Positions 15,579 through 23,717 of a stretch of 29,988 bases of DNA are shown here, piece by piece. The notes beneath the pieces were generated by a model. It was given only the letters and a program-made list of their open reading frames with translations, did not search any database and had not been told where the DNA came from. This DNA comes from JAOAHC01 sp964593045. GTDB lineage: Bacteria > Bacillota > Clostridia > TANB77 > CAG-465. The translations under genes and the position numbers were made by a program. Position 1 is the first letter of the stretch. Every line of letters starts with the position of its first letter. The stretch is from assembly GCA_964593045.1 (NCBI GenBank), contig CAZQJQ010000014.1:1-29988 (forward strand). The letters run 5' to 3'.

Positions 15579-16013
15579 CTATTTTTTTACTACAACAAGA
15601 GTAGAAGCTATAATATCATGTAAGGCTTGTTTCTTGTCTGTAAATGCTGCCATTATATAACCTATTAAAAGTATAGTCCCAGATATTATTTTAGCAAAAT
15701 ATCTTCCTGTCGCTCTTAAAAATGTAATTCTTTCCCCATCCATATCTGTAACTTTTATACCAATTGCTCTTTTACCCAGAGTAGCTTGGCTAAGCGAACT
15801 CTCCATACCAGCAAAGTATAGCCAAGAAATGATAATATCGATTAATTGTGTTGCTCTATCAGATATATCAATATGAATTATTGCAACTACAAAACCAAGT
15901 ACAAATCCTATTGCACATAACACAAAACCATCAATAAAATATGCAAAAAATCTTTTCCAAAATCCTGCGTATTTTACTACATCTGTTGAATCATTAGTAG
16001 TCTCCTCATTCAT
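15579..16013 (-). CDS. RDD-family membrane protein
   Basis: A 144-residue protein with the RDD signature: RFFAYFIDG near residue 20 (Arg and Asp in the first membrane segment), then further segments (about 26-48 and 55-72), TLGKRAIGIKV in the middle and the ending DKKQALHDIIASTLVVV. The family is broad; some members are linked to ion or solute transport, and many are unassigned. GGGGAG precedes the ATG. It follows rpoD by 28 bases and is the last gene of the operon, before a clear terminator. Confidence 0.88.
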   Translation of the reverse strand: MNEETTNDSTDVVKYAGFWKRFFAYFIDGFVLCAIGFVLGFVVAIIHIDISDRATQLIDIIISWLYFAGMESSLSQATLGKRAIGIKVTDMDGERITFLRATGRYFAKIISGTILLIGYIMAAFTDKKQALHDIIASTLVVVKK

Positions 16014-16041
16014 TTTATATCTCCCCTTATATATATTATTT

Positions 16042-17493
16042 CTACATTTCTGTATTCATAAAATCTTTTAATTTTTTACTTCTACTTGGATGTTTTAATT
16101 TTCTTAGAGCCTTTGCTTCTATTTGTCTTATTCTTTCTCTTGTTACTGAGAATTCTTTTCCTACTTCCTCTAATGTTTTCATTCTTCCATCTTCTAATCC
16201 AAATCTAAGTTTTAATACTTTAGCTTCTCTTGGTGTAAGAGTTGTCATTACATCTTCTATATACTCTTTTAATAAAGAATCAGCAGCTTGCTCCGAAGGT
16301 GATGGTGCATCTTCATCTGGTATAAAATTACCAAGACTACTTTCTTCTTCTTCTCCTACGGGAGTTTCTAGTGATATCGGTTCCTGAGCCACTTTTAATA
16401 TTTCTCTTACTTTATCTACTGGCATTTCTATTTCTTCTGCTATTTCTTCTGGAGTTGGTTCTCTACCTAATACTTGAAGTAAATGTCTTGATGTTCTTAT
16501 TAATTTATTTATTGTTTCCACCATATGCACAGGTATTCTAATAGTCCTTGCTTGATCTGCAATTGCTCTTGTTATAGCCTGCCTTATCCACCAAGTAGCA
16601 TAAGTACTAAATTTATATCCTCTAGATTGGTCGTATTTATCCACTGCTTTTATAAGACCAAGGTTACCTTCTTGTATTAAGTCAAGTAGATGCATTCCTC
16701 TTCCTATATATCTTTTTGCAATACTTACAACTAGTCTTAAATTACATTCTATTAATTCCTTTTTTGCCTCTTTATCTCCATTTACCATTCTTTCAGCAAG
16801 TTCATTTTCCTCTTCAAATGTAAGAAGTTTTACTTTTCCTATTTCTTTTAAAAACATTTTAACAGGATCATCTACATTTAAATTTTCAACAAAAGATAAA
16901 TCTTTAACATCTTCAAAAAGTATATCTTTTTCTATTTCACTTAAATCTTCTAGATTAGGTTCTATATCAAGTTCTGATACCCTACTATTACCTTCATCTG
17001 TTATTTTATCAATTGTTACATCGATATCAGATGCAGGAACATCTTCACTAAGCATGTCATCATCTTCTATAACATCTGATACTTTATGTTCTTTTTCTTC
17101 CTCTGTAATTATTTCTAAATTTACCTCTTGAAGTTCATCATATAATTTAGCTACTTGTTCAGGCTCTAACTTATTTTCATCTAGAAAATCAACTACATCT
17201 TTATATGTAACTTTATTTTTACTTACAGATTTTTTCACAAACTCTTTTATTTTTTCATCTTCTACTTTCTGTTTTGCTGGCTCTACTTTTGTCTTTTTAT
17301 TTTTTCCCTTTGTTTCATTCTGTACTTCTTTTACTTCTTCTGTCTCATTATTTTTAGAAGGAGTTTTTACAATTTCTTTGTCCAAAACCACCTTGTCTAC
17401 ATCTTTTTTAGCTTTTGGATTTGTAGACTTTTTTACAACATTTTCATCACTTGATTTTTTTGTTTCTTCAATTTCTTTTTTTTCTTTTTTCAT
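16042..17493 (-). CDS. rpoD: RNA polymerase primary sigma factor RpoD (sigma-A)
   Basis: A 483-residue group 1 sigma factor. Residues 1-80 are an unusually Lys/Glu-rich extension. Region 1.1 follows (about 80-130), then an acidic linker (about 130-205), region 1.2 from DDPVKMFLKEIG (208), region 2 with LIQEGNLGLIKAVDKYD (272-288) and FSTYATWWIRQAI (295-307), region 3, and region 4 with the VTRERIRQIEAKALRKLK helix (450-467). It is longer at the N-terminus than the Bacillus protein (about 370 residues). GGAGG precedes the ATG. It follows dnaG by 24 bases, the classic dnaG-rpoD order. Confidence 0.98.
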   Translation of the reverse strand: MKKEKKEIEETKKSSDENVVKKSTNPKAKKDVDKVVLDKEIVKTPSKNNETEEVKEVQNETKGKNKKTKVEPAKQKVEDEKIKEFVKKSVSKNKVTYKDVVDFLDENKLEPEQVAKLYDELQEVNLEIITEEEKEHKVSDVIEDDDMLSEDVPASDIDVTIDKITDEGNSRVSELDIEPNLEDLSEIEKDILFEDVKDLSFVENLNVDDPVKMFLKEIGKVKLLTFEEENELAERMVNGDKEAKKELIECNLRLVVSIAKRYIGRGMHLLDLIQEGNLGLIKAVDKYDQSRGYKFSTYATWWIRQAITRAIADQARTIRIPVHMVETINKLIRTSRHLLQVLGREPTPEEIAEEIEMPVDKVREILKVAQEPISLETPVGEEEESSLGNFIPDEDAPSPSEQAADSLLKEYIEDVMTTLTPREAKVLKLRFGLEDGRMKTLEEVGKEFSVTRERIRQIEAKALRKLKHPSRSKKLKDFMNTEM

Positions 17494-17517
17494 ATTTAAA
17501 AATCCTCCATTTAAATA

Positions 17518-19323
17518 TTATTTTAATTTTGATAATTCTAGTATAATCTGATTTAGTTCAAATTGCAATACTTCTTGTTCATCTTTTGAAATATTTTCGC
17601 TAATTCTTGCTAAAATTTGTTGTCTTCTAATTAAAAGTCCATTTTTTTTCTTTGCTTTTATAATATCATTTAACAATTTTTCTTTTTTGTCAGATACATC
17701 TAGATACATTATATCAGTTATTTCTTTTGTTACATTGTTGTCTTTTATTTTAGATATTATATCAATTTTATTTATATCATAATTTTTCATTAATTCAATT
17801 AATGTCACATATACTTTACGTACGTTTTCATCATCAATATATTCTGGCTTTATATCACTAAATATTTTTTCTTGTATTTTTTTATCCTTTGAAAGAATAA
17901 GTGCAATAATATATTGTTCCTGCCTTTTTTTCACATTAGTACCCATATGCATTTTTTTATTTATATCTTCAATATTAACTTTAAAATCAAACTTTTCTTG
18001 ATTCTTTTTAAGTATTTTATCTATCTCATTTATTATAGCTGCCCTACTTATTTTGTATTTGTCTGCCACCGTAGTTATATATACATCTCTTTCTATATTA
18101 TTCTCAATTTTTGCAAGTATATTTGCACTTTTATTTAAAAAGTTTATTTTAGATGTTATATCATCATTTTTTAATTCATTCTCATACTTTGAAATTTTAA
18201 ATTCAACTAGTGATATACTATTATTTATACATTTTTTAAATCTTTCTTCTCCATATTTATTTATATACTCATCAGGATCTTTTACATCTTCTCTATCTAA
18301 TTTTAAGACTTTTACATTCAATCCTTTATCAGATAGTATGTCAAGGCCCCTAAGTGTTGCATCTTGTCCAGCCGAATCTTGATCATATCCTATTATAACA
18401 AGATCAGTATATTTTTTAAGAAGTCTTGCTTGATTTTCAGTAAGAGCTGTACCAAGCGAAGCTACTACATTAGAAAATCCATTTTTATGCAATGATATTG
18501 CATCCATATATCCTTCTACAATTATGACACTATCAGTTTTTTGCTTTTTTGCAAAATTAAGTGAATATAGATGTCTGCCTTTAGAATATATTTCATTTTC
18601 TGGAGAATTTACATATTTAGGTAATGAATCATCAAGCACCCTTCCTCCAAACCCTATTACTCTGTCTCGTATGTCAAATATAGGGAATATTAGACGATTA
18701 GAAAATCTATTATATAATCTTCCTTTTTCAGTTTCTACTATTATTCCTGAATAAATTATATCTTCTTTACTATATCCTTTTTGAATTAAATAATCATATA
18801 GTGGTATTTTTTCATTAGAAAACCCTATTCCAAATTTTGTAAGTATATTAGAATCTAATTTTCTTTTTTTTACATATTCTTTTACAACACTTGATGTCTT
18901 TAGTAATTCCTCATTTAACATATCATGAAAATATTTTGCCGCCTCTTTATTTAAATTATATAAAGTCTCTTTTCTATCTATATTTATATTTTGATTTTCA
19001 CCTTTTTTAAAAGAAGACTTAGTCATATATTTTGATAAGTCAATATGTGCCCTATTTGCAAGTAGTTCAACACTATCAAAAAATTCTAAATTCTCTATTT
19101 TCATAATGAAAGAAATAACATTTCCACCTTCTGAACAACCAAAGCATTTAAATATTTGTTTGTCTTGTGATACTGTAAAAGAAGGTGTTTTTTCTCTATG
19201 AAAGGGGCATAAACCTATAAAGTTTCTGCCCCTTTTTTTTAAAGTGACATATTCAGATATTACTTCAACAATATCATTTTGAGATATTACTTCTTCAATT
19301 AAATCATCTGAATAATATGTCAC
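17518..19323 (-). CDS. dnaG: DNA primase DnaG
   Basis: A 601-residue primase that makes the RNA primers of replication. It has the zinc-binding domain (C39, H42, C60, C63), the RNA-polymerase core with NRLIFPI and GFGGR (about 209-228), and the TOPRIM domain with VIIVEGYMD (E270) and GYDQDSAG (D314/D316). The C-terminal part (about 450-601) is the helicase-binding domain. Translation starts with GTG, not ATG; AAGGAAGGTGAT lies directly before it. It lies 17 bases after the membrane protein gene and just before rpoD. Confidence 0.97.
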   Translation of the reverse strand: MTYYSDDLIEEVISQNDIVEVISEYVTLKKRGRNFIGLCPFHREKTPSFTVSQDKQIFKCFGCSEGGNVISFIMKIENLEFFDSVELLANRAHIDLSKYMTKSSFKKGENQNINIDRKETLYNLNKEAAKYFHDMLNEELLKTSSVVKEYVKKRKLDSNILTKFGIGFSNEKIPLYDYLIQKGYSKEDIIYSGIIVETEKGRLYNRFSNRLIFPIFDIRDRVIGFGGRVLDDSLPKYVNSPENEIYSKGRHLYSLNFAKKQKTDSVIIVEGYMDAISLHKNGFSNVVASLGTALTENQARLLKKYTDLVIIGYDQDSAGQDATLRGLDILSDKGLNVKVLKLDREDVKDPDEYINKYGEERFKKCINNSISLVEFKISKYENELKNDDITSKINFLNKSANILAKIENNIERDVYITTVADKYKISRAAIINEIDKILKKNQEKFDFKVNIEDINKKMHMGTNVKKRQEQYIIALILSKDKKIQEKIFSDIKPEYIDDENVRKVYVTLIELMKNYDINKIDIISKIKDNNVTKEITDIMYLDVSDKKEKLLNDIIKAKKKNGLLIRRQQILARISENISKDEQEVLQFELNQIILELSKLK

Positions 19324-19340
19324 TTTTAATCACCTTCCTT

Positions 19341-20588
19341 TTATGCATTTAATAGTTTTATTCTTTCTTCTCTATTTAAATATATATTAGAAGTATTAAC
19401 TATTGATATTACAACTATAAGTGCTGTAAAAATGTTTTGATATAAATAAATATTGGTAAAAGAAATAAGATACATTAAAGCAAATGACATAAACAATATT
19501 TTTATTATTGTTGACTTTGTATCATATCTTCTCTTCAATATCATTGTTAAAATTTCAACGATTATTATGTACAAAAAGCCAAACATATAAAACATGTTTG
19601 ATGTATTAAGTAGTATATTAATATTATCATATATACTTGTTATACTGAAGTTATATGATGATAAACTTAACCTATACACATAATTTTGCATATTTTTCAC
19701 TACATTATATACTCCGTTATCTATATTTATAGTCAAAAACAAATAATTTGAAACAACAAGAATAACTACAGTAATAGCTATCATTATACTAACAGATACA
19801 AATAGTTTACTTATGCTAATTCTTTCTATTTTATACATCATATCTTTTTGTGCAGAAGTTGCTTTGTCAATAAAATTAGATGGAAAATTAAAATTAGTCT
19901 TGTCCAAATTATATGTTATAACAAAAACCAAAATAATTAGTGGAATATATGCATATATATTCATTCCTAATATTATTGTAAAACCGAAACAAACTGCTAC
20001 TACTGCTGCATATTTTATATATTTTTTGTTTTTTATTTTTTGTTGTTTTAACTCATCTATTAATTTCTGTATATATAATAATCCAAAAGTAAATAACATT
20101 GTCATTAATATAGATACCAAATATATATTTTTATCTGCTATTACCATCGGTATAAATGAATATAAATTTACAGCTAAAACAGATAATATATCGCTTTTTG
20201 ATACATTAAATATTATTTTTTTTATATTTACTGCTATAAGGCATGAAATAAGTATATACATTACACTCTCTATTGTTGATAACTCAACATTAGATGTAAA
20301 AATACCATATATTTTAGCTGCTATTACTATTACCATAATATATATATATCTATATAAAAGAGAAATTTTTCTATTTATTTTTAATTTATACATTTTATCT
20401 TTTATATATGTATATATTAGGGTAAGCACTGCCACTATAACTGGGTAAATATATTTACTTATTATAAAAACAGTAGACTCATTTGAACTATCATTACAAA
20501 TGAGCATAACATTAGCTATTGTTAAAACAAATATACTTGCTATAAATAATACTACAATTAATCTACGTGAAATTCTACTAATATTCAT
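19341..20588 (-). CDS. Polytopic membrane protein, unknown function
   Basis: A 415-residue protein with roughly 10-12 predicted membrane segments (for example about 10-29, 42-62, 81-100, 133-150, 190-225, 262-285, 333-352, 364-400) and short loops. One longer soluble stretch (about 228-260, with KATSAQKDMMYK) lies in the middle and another (about 290-330) follows the ninth segment. No transporter, glycosyltransferase or enzyme motif is visible. AAGGA precedes the ATG. It lies between a sugar nucleotidyltransferase (11-base gap) and dnaG (17-base gap). A role in envelope polysaccharide handling would suit the first neighbour, but this is a guess. Confidence 0.8.
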   Translation of the reverse strand: MNISRISRRLIVVLFIASIFVLTIANVMLICNDSSNESTVFIISKYIYPVIVAVLTLIYTYIKDKMYKLKINRKISLLYRYIYIMVIVIAAKIYGIFTSNVELSTIESVMYILISCLIAVNIKKIIFNVSKSDILSVLAVNLYSFIPMVIADKNIYLVSILMTMLFTFGLLYIQKLIDELKQQKIKNKKYIKYAAVVAVCFGFTIILGMNIYAYIPLIILVFVITYNLDKTNFNFPSNFIDKATSAQKDMMYKIERISISKLFVSVSIMIAITVVILVVSNYLFLTINIDNGVYNVVKNMQNYVYRLSLSSYNFSITSIYDNINILLNTSNMFYMFGFLYIIIVEILTMILKRRYDTKSTIIKILFMSFALMYLISFTNIYLYQNIFTALIVVISIVNTSNIYLNREERIKLLNA

Positions 20589-20599
20589 CTTAATTCCTT

Positions 20600-21343
20600 C
20601 TATTTATTTTTATTACTATATAATTCATTAACTTGTTTTAATGCATCATGTGTTCCCACATCATAGCAATCTCCCTTAAATGAGTATGCATATGTTGGAA
20701 CCTTCGCATACATATATGCTACTAAATTTCCTGGAGCATCTGATGAATGACCTTCAGCAAGGTATAAATTAATTAATGGTAACACACTCCTTGGATATAT
20801 ATATTCTGCATATACAGCATATTTACTTTCTGGATTTTCTGGTTTTTCAACGAAATTTATTATTCTTGACTCTTCATCAAGTTTAGCAACTCCAACTCTT
20901 TTCAAAAGTTCAATATCTTCTTCTTCTTTTACACATACACATGGTGCTTGTTTTTCGTTATAAAAATCATAAAAATCTTTTAAACTAAAATCAAATAAGT
21001 TATCAGTTGCTAAAACCAAAATATCATCATCTATATTTTGTCTATCAATAGTATATTTCATATCTCCTATTGCACCTAATCTATTATCATTGTTTGTTGT
21101 TTTATCGTTTATAACAGTTATAGGTTTAATATTATTTTTTTCACTTGCCCATTTTTCAAAGTGTGGTGTATATTTAGCATTTGTAACTAAATATATATGA
21201 TCAATAGCTTCTATTGAATTAACCTTATCTAATGTATAGTCAAGTATTGCTCTTCCCCCTACTTCTAATAATGCTTTTGGAAAATTCTCAGTTAGTGGGA
21301 ATAATCTTGTTGCATATCCTGCACATAATAGTATACATTTCAT
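20600..21343 (-). CDS. Sugar-phosphate nucleotidyltransferase
   Basis: A 247-residue NTP-transferase with a single catalytic domain. The N-terminal signature CAGYATRLFPLTENFPKALL (6-25) provides the nucleotide-binding loop and catalytic lysine; VLATDNLFD (about 119-127) holds the metal-binding Asp, VEKPENP is the sugar-site motif, and DVGTHDAL is the C-terminal metal/sugar motif. It activates a sugar-1-phosphate with an NTP; the exact sugar and nucleotide cannot be read from the sequence. It lacks the left-handed beta-helix of GlmU or RmlA-long forms. GGAGAG precedes the ATG. It is the first gene of the operon leading to dnaG-rpoD. Confidence 0.88.
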   Translation of the reverse strand: MKCILLCAGYATRLFPLTENFPKALLEVGGRAILDYTLDKVNSIEAIDHIYLVTNAKYTPHFEKWASEKNNIKPITVINDKTTNNDNRLGAIGDMKYTIDRQNIDDDILVLATDNLFDFSLKDFYDFYNEKQAPCVCVKEEEDIELLKRVGVAKLDEESRIINFVEKPENPESKYAVYAEYIYPRSVLPLINLYLAEGHSSDAPGNLVAYMYAKVPTYAYSFKGDCYDVGTHDALKQVNELYSNKNK

Positions 21344-21372
21344 ATATATCTCTCCTTTTATTGTAATTTTGC

Positions 21373-21395
21373 CGATATATCGACACTATGGTGTC
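21373..21395. promoter_or_regulatory. Two adjoining palindromes just downstream of the operon promoter
   Basis: CGATATATCG (21373-21382) is a perfect 10-bp palindrome and GACACTATGGTGTC (21382-21395) is a 5+4+5 inverted repeat; they share one base. They directly follow the -10 box and cover the expected start site. The position is that of a repressor operator, or of a 5' hairpin in the mRNA. The regulator is unknown. Confidence 0.5.
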
Positions 21396-21424
21396 ATTAT
21401 ATCATATTAAAAGTATTTTGACAA
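21396..21424 (-). promoter_or_regulatory. Promoter of the nucleotidyltransferase-dnaG-rpoD operon
   Basis: On the minus strand TTGTCA (21424-21419), a 17-base spacer and TATAAT (21401-21396), with TGA before the -10 (extended -10). It is the only clear promoter before the five-gene run, whose gaps are 11, 17, 24 and 28 bases. The stretch 21425-21465 upstream of it holds only a T-rich tail and no clear GC-rich terminator for spoIVB. Confidence 0.8.
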
Positions 21425-21465
21425 GTATAAAAGGAGAAAAAAGAACTATGGAATTTTTGGAAAAA

Positions 21466-22515
21466 CTATTCTATACTATTTAAATCATCTATCATATTTT
21501 CAATAAAAACTCCATATCCTCTTGTTGGATCATTAAGAAGCACATGTGTTACAGCTCCTACTAATTTTCCATCTTGAACTATAGGACTGCCACTCATTCC
21601 TTGAACAATTCCACCAGTTTTTTCAAGTAGTCTTTCATCTGTTATCTTTATAATCATATTTTTATTACCTGTAGATGTAAGCAATACCTTTTCTATATAT
21701 ATATCATAACTTTGTATTATATTATCGTCTAGAGTACAATAAATTTGTGCTGCATTTTCTTTTATTTCTGTTTTTTTCATAATTTTAATACTTTGTTTAT
21801 CTAAAAAATAGTCCTCTACTTCTATTTTACCATATATACCTTTGTCTGTATTTCCATATATTTGACCTATTAAATCATTGGTTAGAGTTCCCTTTAATTC
21901 ACCTGGCGATCTACTTTCTCCTTTTTTTAATCCTGTAACTTTAGTAGTTGTAATTGCTCCAGAATCTATTGGTAGAATATAGTTTTCTTTTGTTTCTGTT
22001 ACTCCATGTCCGAGTGCTGCAAATTTCATTGTTTTTTTATCATAAAATGTAATTGTGCCAATGCCTGCACTACTGTCTTTTACCCAAAGTCCTAATTTAT
22101 ATTCATCAGAATCTTCTTTTATTGGAGTAATATATGTATAAAAAGAATCTTCACCTCTAGATACTTTCAATTTTAAATCATTACCACCACTCATCTTTGC
22201 TATTTCTGATAATCTGGTATCAGTATCCACTTTTTCATCATTTACTTCTAGAATTACATCTCCTACTTTCAAGTCTATATTATCATCCCTATCAATAGAC
22301 ATTACAAGAACGCCAGTAGCAAGCAATTTAATTCCTACTATATCTCCACCAAGAATAATATCCATATTTTCAACTTGTTCTTCAACTTTTGCTTGTAAAC
22401 TATACACCGATACAAGTCCAGTAGAATTTATATATACATAAGTAACAATTAAAATAACTACTGTAAAAAAAGCAAGAATATATTTTCTTGCATTTTTATT
22501 TTTTAAAAAATTCAT
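21466..22515 (-). CDS. spoIVB: SpoIVB serine peptidase (sporulation stage IV signalling)
   Basis: A 349-residue protein with one N-terminal membrane segment (about 11-31), a PDZ domain (about 60-135) and the SpoIVB S55 peptidase domain (about 140-349). The catalytic region is intact: FAALGHGV (His170) and GGIVQGMSGSPIVQ (Ser310). In Bacillus SpoIVB is secreted from the forespore and triggers pro-sigma-K processing. I choose the ATG at 22515, with GGTGG before it, rather than one nine codons upstream that overlaps the preceding gene. The usual neighbours recN and spo0A are absent here; instead a YrzE-like gene precedes it. Confidence 0.93.
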   Translation of the reverse strand: MNFLKNKNARKYILAFFTVVILIVTYVYINSTGLVSVYSLQAKVEEQVENMDIILGGDIVGIKLLATGVLVMSIDRDDNIDLKVGDVILEVNDEKVDTDTRLSEIAKMSGGNDLKLKVSRGEDSFYTYITPIKEDSDEYKLGLWVKDSSAGIGTITFYDKKTMKFAALGHGVTETKENYILPIDSGAITTTKVTGLKKGESRSPGELKGTLTNDLIGQIYGNTDKGIYGKIEVEDYFLDKQSIKIMKKTEIKENAAQIYCTLDDNIIQSYDIYIEKVLLTSTGNKNMIIKITDERLLEKTGGIVQGMSGSPIVQDGKLVGAVTHVLLNDPTRGYGVFIENMIDDLNSIE

Positions 22516-22525
22516 TTTACCACCA

Positions 22526-22885
22526 TTACAAATTAACACCAATTATTCCGCCAAGGCAACTGGCAAGCACTGATATACCTAAATACATAAGCACTGTATT
22601 TGAAATAAAAAAACCTTTATAAAGAAGCATTGTAAGAATATATAGTATTAATATATATATAAATCCAAATATAATACCATTTAAAATTCCTTTTTCTTTT
22701 ATTTTTTTATTTAATATTAAAGAACCCACAAGTGCAGATATTCCAATTATACCAAAAACAAATATATCCAAATAATTGTCATTTATACTAGTATATGCAA
22801 ATATTGCAGATGATATAATTAAAAAAACAAGTGCTATAAAATATGTAATTAATAAACTTATACTATAATATTTTAACCTATTCAT
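22526..22885 (-). CDS. YrzE/TIGR04086-like four-helix membrane protein
   Basis: A 119-residue protein with four membrane segments (about 7-31, 39-58, 67-90 and 95-117) and the family-like ends KEKGILNGIIFGF and GGIIGVNL. This matches the small TIGR04086/YrzE family common in spore-forming Bacillota, whose function is unknown. TAGGAGG precedes the ATG. It lies directly upstream of spoIVB (10 bases to the chosen spoIVB start), so the two are probably co-transcribed. A TATAAT lies about 27 bases upstream but without a convincing -35 box. Confidence 0.75.
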   Translation of the reverse strand: MNRLKYYSISLLITYFIALVFLIISSAIFAYTSINDNYLDIFVFGIIGISALVGSLILNKKIKEKGILNGIIFGFIYILILYILTMLLYKGFFISNTVLMYLGISVLASCLGGIIGVNL

Positions 22886-22941
22886 TTTATCCTCCTATTT
22901 TATACTAAATTATATTAATATGTTTAGAAAATATGCCAAAA

Positions 22942-22986
22942 AACAAATGCAAGAAAAATTTTTAGGTTCTTTCTCTCGCATTTGTT
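22942..22986 (-). terminator. Terminator of the pheS-pheT-thioredoxin operon
   Basis: A perfect 9-bp stem (AACAAATGC / GCATTTGTT) with additional internal pairing (AGAAA with TTTCT), followed on the minus strand by six T. It begins 8 bases past the stop at 22995. Confidence 0.8.
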
Positions 22987-22994
22987 ATACATCT

Positions 22995-23705
22995 TTAACA
23001 TTTACTATTTTCTTCATCATTACATATGTTATCATACAAATTATTAATTAAATTATTATATATAGATTTTAATTCATTTATTTGTTCTTCATTTAACTGA
23101 ACTTTAGGATTTTCTTGTGAATCCACAGTAGCAAAATGACTTGATATAACATTCCCATTTCTTATAAAATATACATCTGGCATATATAATCTTTTTTTGC
23201 TTTCATCAAAACCAGCATCTGACTCTTTTTGGGTTGTGGTATCAGTTTTTAGATAATCCTTTAAATATTCTACAATTTTTTGATATTCTTCTGTATTTAA
23301 ATTTCTTATTTCTTTTGGGTTATAATAATACAAAGTAACACCTTTTTTATTTACTTCTTCTAACAATGGCACAATCATTGTTCTACACCATGGACATTCA
23401 GGCATACCAAAATATATTATTCCTGTACCGCCTTCTAATATGTTTATGACTTGATTTTCATCTATGTACTTTATGTTACTGTCCTCTGGTATTTCTATAT
23501 ACATATATTTATTTGTCCCATCATCATTTTGCACAGAATTTAAAGCTTCATATTCGTTTTTAAATTTAATGGTATCTGAATCATATATATTTACATTATT
23601 TAATTTATTATTATCTTGTTTTTTAAAATATTTGTACTCTGCTATAAATCCAACAATACCAATAATCACAACAAATAAAATAATTGAAATAGTTTTTTTA
23701 TTCAT
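22995..23705 (-). CDS. Membrane-anchored thioredoxin-like protein (CPWC)
   Basis: A 236-residue protein with an N-terminal membrane anchor (about 5-23) and an extracytoplasmic thioredoxin-like domain (about 80-220). The redox motif C104-P-W-C107 sits in IYFGMPECPWCRTM, the expected place after the first strand. It should be a thiol-disulfide oxidoreductase outside the membrane; substrates are unknown. CGGAGG lies in the 12-base gap after pheT, so it belongs to the pheST operon, an unusual partner. The C-terminus adds two more cysteines (CNDEENSKC). Confidence 0.8.
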   Translation of the reverse strand: MNKKTISIILFVVIIGIVGFIAEYKYFKKQDNNKLNNVNIYDSDTIKFKNEYEALNSVQNDDGTNKYMYIEIPEDSNIKYIDENQVINILEGGTGIIYFGMPECPWCRTMIVPLLEEVNKKGVTLYYYNPKEIRNLNTEEYQKIVEYLKDYLKTDTTTQKESDAGFDESKKRLYMPDVYFIRNGNVISSHFATVDSQENPKVQLNEEQINELKSIYNNLINNLYDNICNDEENSKC

Positions 23706-23717
23706 TTTATACCTCCG

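Noticed and set aside
22516..22542. Longer N-terminus for SpoIVB
   Set aside because: It would overlap the preceding gene by 17 bases without its own binding site; the ATG at 22515 has GGTGG at good spacing.
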